Of a stretch of DNA of 27,128 bases, positions 1-8,003 are shown in pieces. A model generated the notes under the pieces. That model did not search any database. It was not told the DNA's origin and saw only the letters and a list, made by a program, of their open reading frames with translations. This DNA is from Ferroplasmaceae archaeon UBA567 (lineage in GTDB: Archaea; Thermoplasmatota; Thermoplasmata; Thermoplasmatales; Thermoplasmataceae). The stretch spans positions 4,246 through 31,373 of the forward strand of contig DAUP01000004.1 of the NCBI GenBank assembly GCA_002505185.1, given 5' to 3'. Numbering within the stretch: position 1 is the first letter of the stretch; every line of letters begins with the position of its first letter. The position numbers and the translations under genes are program-made.

Positions 1-1
1 A

Positions 2-343
2 GCCGAAAAGATTGCTGCGAAGCAGGGCAGCACAATAACTGTGACCCATGATGTTGCAGGAGGAGCAAAAGGATCAGATATACTTTATACCGATGTATGG
101 GTCAGCATGGGTGAGGAGGCACAAAGGCAGCAGAGAATTAAAGATTTCCAGGGATTCCAGATCAACAGTGATGTACTGAAACTGGCAGAGCCCGATGCAA
201 TAGTAATGCACTGCCTTCCGGCTGAGAGGGGGCTTGAAATAACAGATGAGGTCATAGAGGGAAAACAATCCGTGGCATGGCAACAGGGTGTCAATAAGAT
301 ATACGGTGCTGCAAGCAGCATTGAATGGGCAATGAGGGATTGA
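2..343 (+). CDS. argF: Ornithine carbamoyltransferase, C-terminal part (5' end outside window)
   Basis: The reading frame is open from base 2, so the gene starts upstream and only about 113 C-terminal residues are seen. The family's ornithine-side motif HCLPAERG is present, followed by a typical tail (SVAWQQGVNKIYGAASSIEWAM). The segment GGAKGSDILYTDVWVSMGEE is the usual lead-in of the ornithine-binding domain. The enzyme interconverts ornithine plus carbamoyl phosphate and citrulline in the cytosol. The carbamate kinase gene begins 4 bases after the stop. That favours a catabolic role (citrulline breakdown giving carbamoyl phosphate, then ATP) as in the arginine deiminase pathway, but biosynthesis cannot be excluded. 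No arginine deiminase gene is visible here. Confidence 0.93.
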   Translation, partial: AEKIAAKQGSTITVTHDVAGGAKGSDILYTDVWVSMGEEAQRQQRIKDFQGFQINSDVLKLAEPDAIVMHCLPAERGLEITDEVIEGKQSVAWQQGVNKIYGAASSIEWAMRD

Positions 344-347
344 TACT

Positions 348-1205
348 GTGGACCGTATAGTGATAGCCCTTGGTGGCAATGCACTAGATACTGGAAAATC
401 AAGCATAATGGAACAATTAGGAAAAGCCTCTGAAACATTTATCAGATTGTCAAATGTCATAAACAGCAATGAAGCCGTGATAACCTATGGAAACGGGCCA
501 CAGATAGGGGAAATATACCACAAAACATCTTATCCTCTGGACATAAGCGGAAGCATGTCACAGGGACTCCTCCTGCACATTCTTTCCATGGCATACAATC
601 CACTCCAGCTTTCAGGAAAACTCAAAAAGAGCGCTGTTCCTATTCTGACACATACTTTTATTGATAAGGATAAATACACATTAAAACCAATCGGCCCTTT
701 TTATGACCATAAAATTGATGATTCCTATGCCATGGAAATTAACAAGGGTTACAGAAAAATGGTGAAGTCCCCTGAACCCACAGGCATAATGGAAATAGAT
801 TCAATAACATATTTAATGTCCAATGGCTATTTACCACTTGCTGTTGGGGGAGGAGGTGTCCCCGTGGAGAAATTAGATACAGGATATGCAGGCTTTGAAG
901 GTGTCGTTGACAAGGATTTGAGCTCCTCCCTTCTTGCAAACCAGTTAGCGGCAAAGAAGCTTATCATTATTACAGATGTAAATAATATATACCTGGACTT
1001 CAAAAATAAAATCGACCCTATCAACAAAATAGGCTACAGTGAATTACTCTCTTATTACAATAAAATAAACTTTGAAGAAGGTACAATTAAGCCAAAAATT
1101 CTTGCTTCACTTAAATTCATAGAAAACGGTGGAGAAAAGGTCTATATTACATCTATTGACAATATAGATAATATGGAAACTGGAACAGTCATTGAAAAGG
1201 GATAA
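348..1205 (+). CDS. arcC: Carbamate kinase
   Basis: The 285-residue product opens with the family signature VIALGGNAL and carries YPLDISGSMSQG, the glycine loop AVGGGGVPV, EGVVDKDLSSSLLA and ITDVNNIY, all landmarks of the amino-acid-kinase fold in carbamate kinases. The enzyme transfers phosphate from carbamoyl phosphate to ADP, giving ATP, ammonia and CO2. It is somewhat shorter than the roughly 310 residues usual for bacterial ArcC. Translation starts at GTG; a purine-rich GAGGGATTGAT lies just upstream, inside the end of the ornithine carbamoyltransferase gene. The 4-base gap implies one transcript and probably translational coupling, so carbamoyl phosphate released by phosphorolysis of citrulline can be used for energy. 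Confidence 0.93.
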   Translation: MDRIVIALGGNALDTGKSSIMEQLGKASETFIRLSNVINSNEAVITYGNGPQIGEIYHKTSYPLDISGSMSQGLLLHILSMAYNPLQLSGKLKKSAVPILTHTFIDKDKYTLKPIGPFYDHKIDDSYAMEINKGYRKMVKSPEPTGIMEIDSITYLMSNGYLPLAVGGGGVPVEKLDTGYAGFEGVVDKDLSSSLLANQLAAKKLIIITDVNNIYLDFKNKIDPINKIGYSELLSYYNKINFEEGTIKPKILASLKFIENGGEKVYITSIDNIDNMETGTVIEKG

Positions 1206-1223
1206 AACAAATTAGGGTCCTCC

Positions 1224-1241
1224 AACATCTGAGGTGATGTT
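1224..1241 (+). other. Small inverted repeat after carbamate kinase
   Basis: AACATC, a 6-base spacer and GATGTT form a perfect 6-bp stem about 20 bases after the arcC stop. There is no T-run directly after it, so it is a weak candidate for an RNA 3'-end hairpin. The remaining gap to the convergent MFS gene shows nothing else. Confidence 0.25.
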
Positions 1242-1332
1242 TAGAGTAAATAAAATCCAGATAATCCTGATATTATTGAAATCAAGTTTAATGATGAAGG
1301 ATGTATGTTATGAAAGTCCGGTGGTTCATTGA

Positions 1333-2520
1333 TTATTTTATTAATGCTTTGTTACTTCCCATTAAATCGTTATCTTTCCAGTATTTTTTTATTATTATAG
1401 ATAAGGAAATTACAATTGGTATTATAAGTATGGCAAAGGTTTTCTCGAAACCTATGTATGGTATTATTGCTGCAAATATCAGGGGTATAACCATAAAAAG
1501 GCTCATATTATATGCATAGTAATAGGAATTTACTGCATTCCTTTCCTCGATTGTAGACCCTCTTGCAATTTGTACCGTTGATATTGGGAATATGGAACCA
1601 TGAGGTATGCCGAGAACCATCATAAGGATCAGAAAATCTGTATAGTTCGGAAGGAATGGAAAGAGTGCAAGGGCAACAATTGTAATTCCTGGAGCAATTA
1701 TCAATGGTATCCGGAGATTTCTTATAGGTCTTATACTCAAATATATTCTTGTGAATAGTGAAACGGTAAAAAAGAACACAAATGGAAGATAAGCCATATA
1801 ACTGCTCACGTGAAACCTTGTTTCCGCAAATATTGCAAGAAATACGGTCAGTGCTGCGAACGGCACATTATAGGTTGTAATGGTAAGAACAGATGAAATG
1901 AAACCCTTATTATGCCATACATATCCACCATGCGTTTCCTTTTTGTTCTCTGGGAATTCCATGAAAAACGATGTTATAATCCCTATAATGCCAAGAGGAA
2001 CAAAAAATAAAAAGAGCGTTCTGTAATATATTATGGTAAGTAGATAAGTCTCCAGTGAAGGTCCGAATACAAGGCTGAAGCTTAGTCCAACAGCATATAT
2101 GCCAAGCAATCTTTCCCTGCCCCTTTCATTGGGATATAATGAAGCGGAGGTTATTATATTCGGCAATATTATGCCATATGCAATTCCTATAAGGAAAGAT
2201 ATTATAAAGACGCTGACATCCCCGGATAAATAATACAGTAAAAGAAAGCCTGTAAGTGCAAAATTGGCTATAATAAAAATTTTTTTTCTGAGCCCAGACT
2301 TCAAGAGTGGATTCAGAAACGCTGTTGCCAGCACAGTGCCCAGATATATGATTGCGGTCACCAGTGCAGTGGCAATATATGAGAAGTTAAGGACATATTT
2401 GGAGAAGAGTGGCACAGTGGTGACAACCATGTTATTGGTAGACCTCATCGATATTCCCATGAGTATTAACACTGTTGAATAGAGAATGAATAACTTTTTG
2501 CCTGCCACCTGATTATTCAT
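1333..2520 (-). CDS. MFS transporter (substrate unknown)
   Basis: The 395-residue product is very hydrophobic, with about 12 predicted membrane spans in two halves, which fits a major facilitator superfamily carrier in the cytoplasmic membrane. The inter-helix segment after span 4 (NERGRERLLGIYAVGLSFSL) and the central basic cytoplasmic loop (FPENKKETHGG) fit the family. Substrate cannot be read from the sequence; drug, sugar or organic acid are all possible. The start ATG has a TATA-like TTTTATTTATATG at about 2537-2549, some 17-29 bases upstream, so a leaderless transcript is likely. The gene stands alone: it converges on arcC and lies downstream of the acetate genes, separated by a T-rich stretch. 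Confidence 0.85.
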   Translation of the reverse strand: MNNQVAGKKLFILYSTVLILMGISMRSTNNMVVTTVPLFSKYVLNFSYIATALVTAIIYLGTVLATAFLNPLLKSGLRKKIFIIANFALTGFLLLYYLSGDVSVFIISFLIGIAYGIILPNIITSASLYPNERGRERLLGIYAVGLSFSLVFGPSLETYLLTIIYYRTLFLFFVPLGIIGIITSFFMEFPENKKETHGGYVWHNKGFISSVLTITTYNVPFAALTVFLAIFAETRFHVSSYMAYLPFVFFFTVSLFTRIYLSIRPIRNLRIPLIIAPGITIVALALFPFLPNYTDFLILMMVLGIPHGSIFPISTVQIARGSTIEERNAVNSYYYAYNMSLFMVIPLIFAAIIPYIGFEKTFAILIIPIVISLSIIIKKYWKDNDLMGSNKALIK

Positions 2521-2589
2521 GTATGATTAGTGCTTGATTTTATTTATATGATTTCTTGTCAGCTAGAAGAACATTTAATCTTCTGTGAA

Positions 2590-2604
2590 GGGAATGGAAT
2601 TCCC
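2590..2604. repeat. Short inverted repeat GGGAAT-GGA-ATTCCC
   Basis: A near-perfect palindrome with a 3-base centre (the flanking A and T extend it to 7 bp per arm). It lies about 40 bp upstream of the TATA box of the MFS gene and just beyond the poly-T stretch that follows the acetate channel gene. It could be an operator or a transcript-end hairpin. Confidence 0.4.
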
Positions 2605-2617
2605 TGTGTTAAACGTT

Positions 2618-2631
2618 AAAAAAAAATAAAA
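2618..2631 (-). terminator. T-rich terminator after the acetate operon
   Basis: On the minus strand, right after the stop of the YaaH-family gene, the sequence has a T4-A-T9 run (nine consecutive A on the plus strand at about 2618-2626). U-rich tracts without a strong hairpin are the usual archaeal intrinsic terminator. Confidence 0.5.
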
Positions 2632-3288
2632 TTATTTTTTAAACAGAGCAGGTCCTAATGGAACTAAGCCTTCTTTTACAGAATTACTGACTATGGCAAA
2701 GCTTGTGTAAACTGCAAAGAATGCTGTCAGGAATCCAAACACCCCTCCCAGGCGGGTCAATGTGGTAGATGAATAATATGCTCCGAACCCAAGCATAAAG
2801 AATGCAAGCCACAGAAACAGAAATGTGAGATTCAACGACAGGTTCAATCTAATAGCACTGGCCCACATATATAGTGTAAACAGTCCCCATAATATCAAAG
2901 CAATACCGAGGGCGGTTGCAGGTATGGTTATTATTTTCATTGAGGCAAATAAGACAAGGAATCCATAAAATAACCAGAATGACCCATAACTGGTGAAGGC
3001 AGTGAAGCCAAATGTATTTCCACGACGCATTTCAAATGCCCCTGTGAGCAACTGGGCAAATCCTCCATAACTAAAAGCCAGTGGCATTACCACTGAAACT
3101 GCAGCTACTGAAAGTATCCCAGCATTGACAAAGCTTAGCAAAAAGGTTGTAAATCCGAATGCCGCAAGCCCTAATGGTGCAGGATCAGCCAGAAACGATT
3201 TATTTATCTGATTTACATTCAGGGGGTCTTCTGTCTTAATTTTATTTATTGCTACGTTCTCATTTTTTATGTCTTTATTGTTTTCCAT
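2632..3288 (-). CDS. Acetate/succinate uptake channel, GPR1/FUN34/YaaH family
   Basis: The 218-residue product has a hydrophilic N-terminus of about 40 residues, the family signature ADPAPLGLAAFGFTTF (N-P-x-P-x-G-L type) and six hydrophobic segments. Known members (SatP, Ato3, AceP) are membrane channels for acetate and related small acids. The start codon lies 2 bases after the stop of acetyl-CoA synthetase, and the ribosome binding site (GGAGGAAGGTGAT) sits inside the 3' end of that gene. The two genes are therefore cotranscribed and probably translationally coupled. The pair suggests uptake of acetate and its activation. For an acidophile, where acetic acid enters passively and acidifies the cell, rapid activation by the partner enzyme may also be protective; this last point is inference. 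Confidence 0.9.
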   Translation of the reverse strand: MENNKDIKNENVAINKIKTEDPLNVNQINKSFLADPAPLGLAAFGFTTFLLSFVNAGILSVAAVSVVMPLAFSYGGFAQLLTGAFEMRRGNTFGFTAFTSYGSFWLFYGFLVLFASMKIITIPATALGIALILWGLFTLYMWASAIRLNLSLNLTFLFLWLAFFMLGFGAYYSSTTLTRLGGVFGFLTAFFAVYTSFAIVSNSVKEGLVPLGPALFKK

Positions 3289-3290
3289 GA

Positions 3291-5216
3291 TTAATCACCT
3301 TCCTCCTTTTTTATTATTTCAACAGCTTTTTTTATTTCCTCAACTGATGCTTCGTTTTCAAGGGTGCTTATATCTCCCGGAAGCTGATTCAGATAAACTG
3401 CCTTTATGACCCTTCTCATTATTTTCCCAGATCTCGTTTTTGGAACAGCGTCTACTATATGTATCTCCTCAGGAACCATAATTGGGCCAAGGTCCGCCCG
3501 CACCCTTTTTTTAATGCTGTTTATAACCTCAACGCTTTTTTCATATCCATCCTTCAGGGTTACAAAAGCGATTATTGTATCACCTTTTACAGTATCTGGC
3601 TTTCCAAAAACTGCTGCCTCTGCGACCTCTTTCATTGCAACGAGTTCATCTTCCACCTCTATGGTTCCTATTCTGTGCCCGGAAACCTTCAAAACCTCAT
3701 CGCTTCTCCCCAGTAACCAGTAATATCCATCTTTGTCCTTAATTGCATAATCACCCATCAGATATTGTTCCGGGAATTTAGAGAAGTACACATCCATGTA
3801 TCTTTTCTCATCGCGGTTCACAGTGAGCATTAATCCAGGCCATGGTTTCCTCAATACTATATATCCTTTCTCCCCATCTTTGACCTCTTTTCCATCATCA
3901 CCATATATTACTGGGTCTATTCCAGGCATTGGAAACGTTGCCGAACCAGGCTTTAGATCTGGTAAACCAAGATGTGCTGAGGGGGCAATGGTAAAACCAC
4001 CGGTTTCTGTCTGCCAGTAAGTATCTATTATGGGGCATCTGCTTTTACCTATGACATCATAATACCAGTGCCATGCTGCAGGATTTATGGGTTCGCCAAC
4101 AGTTCCCAGAGTCTTAAGGGAAGAAAGGTCATGAGATAGGGGGTATTTCTCTCCGTATTTCATTAAGAGCCTTATTGCTGTGGGAGATGTATATAATATA
4201 TTCACACCATATCTTTCTATAATGTCCCACATACGGTCGGGCTTAGGGTAATCTATAGCCCCTTCGTACATTATTGATGTCATTCCCAGAAGAAGCGGAG
4301 CAAAAACAATATAACTGTGCCCGGTTATCCATCCTATATCAGCTGCACACCACCAGCGATCTTCGTCCTTTGGATTAAAGCCCCATTTTAGCGTGTTTGC
4401 AACCCATACAGGATATCCACCATTACCATGTACTATTCCCTTGGGCTTTCCTGTAGTGCCTGATGTGTAGAGAATAAATAGGGGATCACTGGAATCAAGT
4501 TCTTCCGGTTTCACGTATCCATCCTCAAGAATTTGATCATAGTAATAATCCCTGCCAGATTCCATATTTATTTTGTTATTGGCGTTTTTCACCACTATTA
4601 CATTATCCACGCCCTTACTGAGATCAATTGCTGCATCCACTATTTTTTTCAGTTCTATAATTTTACCCTTTCTGAATCCCCCATCGGCTGTGATTACAGT
4701 TTTTGAATTGGAATCATCAATCCTCTGTGCAAGTGCTTCTTCACCGAATCCGGAGAATACGACATTGAATACTGCTCCGATTCTTGCACAGGCAAGCATG
4801 GCTATTGGAGCCTCCAGTATCATGGGAAGGTATATTGTAACCCCATCCCCTTTTTTTATGCCAAGGTTAAGCAGTGCCTTTGCAAATGCATTCACACGTC
4901 TGTACAGACCGTAGTATGTAACAACTTTTTCCTCCCCTTTTTCTGGAACCCATATATAAGCAACCTTATTTCTCTTTTCATTGTTGGCATACCTGTCCAG
5001 GCAGTTATATGACATATTGGTTTTTCCATTTATAAACCATCTGTAAAATGGCTTCTTTGAGTCATCAAGAACCTTATCAAAGGGACTGAACCAGTCTATG
5101 ATTTTGGCTTTCTCTTTCCAGAAGCTTTCAGGATTTTCCAGCGATTCCTTATATTCCTGTCTATATCTGGCGAGGCCTACCCGATATTTTTCATCCATGG
5201 GCAATGTTTCGTTCAT
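3291..5216 (-). CDS. acsA: Acetyl-CoA synthetase (AMP-forming)
   Basis: The 641-residue product has the full length of ACS. It shows the N-terminal ACAS segment (FWKEKAKIIDWFSPFDKVLD), the phosphate loop YTSGTTGKPKG near residue 250, the acetate/adenylate region GEPINPAAWHWYY...DTYWQTETGG, the hinge GRSDEVLKVSGHRIGT and the C-terminal PKTRSGKIMRR, whose lysine (about residue 595) is the catalytic and acetylation-regulated residue. The enzyme makes acetyl-CoA from acetate, ATP and CoA. It is the first gene of an operon with the acetate channel. A TATA box, TTTAAATA at 5241-5248, lies 25-32 bases upstream of the ATG, so the message is probably leaderless. Confidence 0.96.
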   Translation of the reverse strand: MNETLPMDEKYRVGLARYRQEYKESLENPESFWKEKAKIIDWFSPFDKVLDDSKKPFYRWFINGKTNMSYNCLDRYANNEKRNKVAYIWVPEKGEEKVVTYYGLYRRVNAFAKALLNLGIKKGDGVTIYLPMILEAPIAMLACARIGAVFNVVFSGFGEEALAQRIDDSNSKTVITADGGFRKGKIIELKKIVDAAIDLSKGVDNVIVVKNANNKINMESGRDYYYDQILEDGYVKPEELDSSDPLFILYTSGTTGKPKGIVHGNGGYPVWVANTLKWGFNPKDEDRWWCAADIGWITGHSYIVFAPLLLGMTSIMYEGAIDYPKPDRMWDIIERYGVNILYTSPTAIRLLMKYGEKYPLSHDLSSLKTLGTVGEPINPAAWHWYYDVIGKSRCPIIDTYWQTETGGFTIAPSAHLGLPDLKPGSATFPMPGIDPVIYGDDGKEVKDGEKGYIVLRKPWPGLMLTVNRDEKRYMDVYFSKFPEQYLMGDYAIKDKDGYYWLLGRSDEVLKVSGHRIGTIEVEDELVAMKEVAEAAVFGKPDTVKGDTIIAFVTLKDGYEKSVEVINSIKKRVRADLGPIMVPEEIHIVDAVPKTRSGKIMRRVIKAVYLNQLPGDISTLENEASVEEIKKAVEIIKKEEGD

Positions 5217-5240
5217 AATAAAATATACACTTATACATTA

Positions 5241-5248
5241 TTTAAATA
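5241..5248 (-). promoter_or_regulatory. TATA box of acsA
   Basis: TTTAAATA centred about 28 bases upstream of the acsA ATG, the distance expected if transcription starts at or near the start codon. Confidence 0.55.
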
Positions 5249-5552
5249 TTTCTATAGTATTATAAATACGTCATATGTCTATTTATTCATACTAAAAATG
5301 CTAGTTTAACTTTTTAAACTATACATAAAATTACCATTTTGTCGAGCTTTCTTTAATTTAGCAGATTTAGAACTTTTAATGGAAAGACAGTGTATTTCTA
5401 AATTAATATGCCTTAACAATCGTGAATTTTTAACCTATATTAAATAAATGCAACAACTAAATCTTATATCGACATTTGATATATAAGAAATTTGTATTTA
5501 TCCAATATGATAATATTTCAATAGTGTGATAGTATAGTATACTTTGGAAATG

Positions 5553-5560
5553 TTTAAATA
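5553..5560 (+). promoter_or_regulatory. TATA box of the 108-residue gene
   Basis: TTTAAATA lies about 26 bases before the expected transcription start near 5580-5584. This leaves a leader of roughly 16-20 bases that carries the AAGGAGGTG ribosome binding site. Confidence 0.55.
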
Positions 5561-5584
5561 TTATAATGAAATACTCTTATGCTT

Positions 5585-5593
5585 AAGGAGGTG
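5585..5593 (+). promoter_or_regulatory. Ribosome binding site deciding the start at 5600
   Basis: AAGGAGGTG, a near-perfect complement to the 3' end of 16S rRNA, is 6 bases before the ATG at 5600. An in-frame ATG at 5579 would place this motif inside the coding region, so 5600 is the better start. Confidence 0.75.
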
Positions 5594-5599
5594 TTTAGT

Positions 5600-5926
5600 A
5601 TGGAAACTGAAAATACTCAGATAGAAAGAAAAATGCCTGCCAAAAAGGAAAACAGATATGATTTCCAGAAATCTGACATAGAAAAGGAACCTATGGTCAG
5701 AATGGAGGAAATTGCCAAACAAATATCTGTTACATGGAAAAATGCCAGTCTAAGGATTGCAGATGTGAAGAGGCTTATACCATATCTTGCTGCCCAGGCT
5801 TTTGTCCAGACAGGGGAATCCGAGGATGACATACTGGATTATATAGACGGATATTTCAAGCCTGCGCTACTTGAATATGTATACAGCATACGCAATTCAG
5901 CCAAATTCAATCTAATTGAGAATTAA
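5600..5926 (+). CDS. Uncharacterised 108-residue protein
   Basis: I do not recognise this family. The product has a polar, highly charged N-terminus of about 30 residues, likely flexible. A helical core follows, with amphipathic stretches (RIADVKRLIPYLAAQAFVQT and ILDYIDGYFKPALLEYVYSI) separated by an acidic loop GESEDD. There are no cysteines, no membrane span and no signal peptide, so it is probably a soluble cytosolic protein, perhaps a small DNA- or protein-binding factor; that is only a guess. A strong ribosome binding site and a TATA box indicate a well-expressed single gene. It is divergent from acsA and convergent with the P450 gene, 39 bases from its stop. Confidence 0.75.
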   Translation: METENTQIERKMPAKKENRYDFQKSDIEKEPMVRMEEIAKQISVTWKNASLRIADVKRLIPYLAAQAFVQTGESEDDILDYIDGYFKPALLEYVYSIRNSAKFNLIEN

Positions 5927-5935
5927 ATTTTATTG

Positions 5936-5965
5936 AGTTTTTTATTTGCCGGTTCATCCCGGTAT
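5936..5965. terminator. Possible shared terminator between convergent genes
   Basis: GCCGG, 6 bases and CCGGT (5948-5963) can form a 5-bp stem with one G-U pair. It sits between the stops of the 108-residue gene and the P450 gene and is preceded on the plus strand by T6-A-T3 (5938-5947). Confidence 0.4.
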
Positions 5966-7111
5966 CTAATTTTCATTTATTTTTAAATTAAGTTTTCTGA
6001 AACCATACATTATATCACTGTCTATCCGGTCATCTGGAGAGGGCTTTATGATACTGTATGAAGGCACCGCCTTTGAAAATTCCTCTAGTGCTATTCTTGC
6101 TTCCAGCCTTGCAAGTGGTGCCCCGAGACAAAAATGCACACCATGTCCGAAGGCTATGTGCCTTTTTTCAACCCGGTGCGGATTGAATGCATCCCCTTCC
6201 CTGAATATCTCCTCATCCCTGTTTGCAGAACCAAGGTATAATGCCAGTATGTCATTTTTAATAATCTCCACTCCACCTATCTCTGTATCTATTTTAGAAT
6301 ATCTCCTGGTTGATTGCACCGGTGACCGGTATCTCAAGGTTTCTTCCACAACCCATGGTATAATGGAGGGATTCTGTCTCATTTCGGGGTATATGCCTGG
6401 ATTTTCATATAATGAGAATATGGCATTTGTTATGAGATTTGTTGTGGTTTCATTTCCTGCTACCAGAAGCAGAATTGCAAATCCGGCAATTTCCATGTCG
6501 GAGAGTTTTCTGCCGTCCATTTCAATGGTGGACAGTCTCGATATAAGATCGTTCTTATCAGAGTTTCTGTCAATCTTCTTATAGAAATAATCCGCCATCT
6601 GATTCTGTGTTTCAATATCAGGTCCCCTGCCAAGAGATGTGGCAAGCTTATCCGACCAGTCACGGAAGAATACGGAATCCGACTCAGGCACACCCATCAT
6701 CTCTGAGATAACCGTTATGGGCAACAGGTATGAAAGATCTGAAACTATGTCTGAATTATGTTTTTCAACAATTTCGTGGACAAGTTTTCCCGCAATTTTC
6801 CTTATACGGGGTTCAAAGAGATCTATGCTTCTGGGGGTAAATGCACCACTGACAAGGTTCCTCAAAGTTGTATGCATTGGTGGATCCAGAAGGAGAATGC
6901 TTGGTGTTGTTTTCTCATTAAGCAATTCTGCCAGTTCCCCACCCAGAAGGTCCCTGAACTGTGATGAAAAGTTCTGATGGTCTGAAAGAATTCTGGAAAT
7001 ATCACTGTATTTGAAAATGTGTATCATATTCCCCTCTCTGAATACCGGTGAATTCTGCCTCATTTCACGGTACCATTCAAATGGCTCTTCTTTATAAGTG
7101 GGTATATGCAT
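5966..7111 (-). CDS. Cytochrome P450 (CYP119/CYP231-like)
   Basis: The 381-residue soluble enzyme has every P450 landmark. The I-helix oxygen motif is AGNETTT (about residue 217), the ExxR pair is EETLRYR (about 258), and the haem loop FGHGVHFCLGAPLAR has its ligand Cys near residue 328. Start and length resemble the short thermo-acidophilic archaeal P450s (CYP119 of Sulfolobus, CYP231 of Picrophilus). There is no membrane anchor. Substrate is unknown; fatty acids or isoprenoids are plausible. No ferredoxin or reductase gene is adjacent, so electrons must come from elsewhere. A TATA-like TATAATATATG on the minus strand (about 7130-7140) fits a leaderless start at this ATG. Confidence 0.95.
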   Translation of the reverse strand: MHIPTYKEEPFEWYREMRQNSPVFREGNMIHIFKYSDISRILSDHQNFSSQFRDLLGGELAELLNEKTTPSILLLDPPMHTTLRNLVSGAFTPRSIDLFEPRIRKIAGKLVHEIVEKHNSDIVSDLSYLLPITVISEMMGVPESDSVFFRDWSDKLATSLGRGPDIETQNQMADYFYKKIDRNSDKNDLISRLSTIEMDGRKLSDMEIAGFAILLLVAGNETTTNLITNAIFSLYENPGIYPEMRQNPSIIPWVVEETLRYRSPVQSTRRYSKIDTEIGGVEIIKNDILALYLGSANRDEEIFREGDAFNPHRVEKRHIAFGHGVHFCLGAPLARLEARIALEEFSKAVPSYSIIKPSPDDRIDSDIMYGFRKLNLKINEN

Positions 7112-7225
7112 GATTTAATATTGCCATTTCATATATTATATTGCTCATAAAGAAATTGAGGAAATTATCCCTGAATTTTTTATTTAATCAATAAAAATAA
7201 AAAGGATTGTACTATCACTTTATAA

Positions 7226-8002
7226 ATGATTCAGAAATATTACAATGGCAAGCCTTCATATGGCGATGATTTTGACTATATCCTCATATCACGCATGAAG
7301 CTGGATAAGGAGACATCAGACAATATCCTCCATGATGTTTACTCCAACAATTACGACATGGCATTACTGTTTGGCAGACAAGGAATTATTGCGTTCATCT
7401 ATGGCATACTGATAAAACTCTCACTTTCGGTCAAAAAGGGGAAAATACTTCCATTCGGCACAATTTACTCGAAAAATGCCTATGATTATCTTCTTTCAAA
7501 AAATATTATCCCAGACATGGAAAAAAATATGATACTGGGAAATGTGCTTCTAATAAAAAACCGCAGCTTTCAGTACAAATCATTCTATACGAATCTGAAA
7601 TGCACTGAAAATATACGCTTTAAGGATTTCCTTGACCTCACAATTAAGCGGGGAAATATGTTCAAATATGTTATTGTAGGGATTTCTGGGGTGTTTGTTA
7701 ACGAGGGCATGCTATTACTCCTTCATGTCCCACTTGGACGGGTTTTGAGCATCATACCTGCAATAGAGGTTTCAATCGTCTATAACTTTGTTTTGAACAA
7801 TAGATTTACATTTCACGGAAGGGGCCATTTTTACCTGAGGCTCACAAAATACAATTTATTCAATCTCATAGGCTTTGGCGCTAACCTTGGCGTTTACTAT
7901 TCCGCACTGTACTATAAAACCAATATATATGTAGCAGATTTCCTTGGCATACTGGTGGCGTTCATAATAACATATACAACTGCCACCATGATAGTGTGGT
8001 AA
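7226..8002 (+). CDS. GtrA-family membrane protein with a degenerate GT2-derived N-terminal domain
   Basis: Residues about 145-258 form a GtrA domain. It starts FKYVIVGISGVFVNEGMLLLL and continues with the conserved VYNFVLNNRFTFH and NLIGFGANLGVYYS, with four membrane spans. In polyprenyl-phosphate mannose synthases of archaea this domain follows a GT2 catalytic domain. Here the first 145 residues keep only a GT2-like tail: a hydrophobic helix where the family has its GxxxAR(L/I) region, a spot like the DPMSGFF region (LPFGTIYSKNAYDYLL), and RFKDFLDLTIKRGN just before GtrA. The nucleotide-sugar fold with its DxD motif is missing. It is therefore probably a non-catalytic flippase-like or scaffold subunit. 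The GT-C-like gene follows after 1 base, so the two act together. A TATA-like A/T stretch at about 7190-7203 suggests a leaderless start. Confidence 0.75.
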   Translation: MIQKYYNGKPSYGDDFDYILISRMKLDKETSDNILHDVYSNNYDMALLFGRQGIIAFIYGILIKLSLSVKKGKILPFGTIYSKNAYDYLLSKNIIPDMEKNMILGNVLLIKNRSFQYKSFYTNLKCTENIRFKDFLDLTIKRGNMFKYVIVGISGVFVNEGMLLLLHVPLGRVLSIIPAIEVSIVYNFVLNNRFTFHGRGHFYLRLTKYNLFNLIGFGANLGVYYSALYYKTNIYVADFLGILVAFIITYTTATMIVW

Positions 8003-8003
8003 T

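Larger units (their letters stand above)
5217..5578. other. Divergent intergenic region with promoters
   Basis: A 362-base, very AT-rich gap between acsA (minus) and the 108-residue gene (plus). TATA boxes for both genes are at its edges. In the middle are imperfect dyads, for example TATATC-7-GATATA near 5466-5484 and AGTATAGTATACT near 5530-5545. No ORF with a ribosome binding site and no RNA gene was recognised. The length suggests regulated divergent promoters. Confidence 0.5.

Noticed and set aside
6048..6584. 178-codon plus-strand ORF
   Set aside because: It is antisense to the central and haem-binding part of the P450 gene, whose motifs are all in the other strand.
5966..7111. P450 plus 108-residue gene as a redox pair
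   Set aside because: The small protein has no cysteines or other cofactor motif and the genes are convergent.
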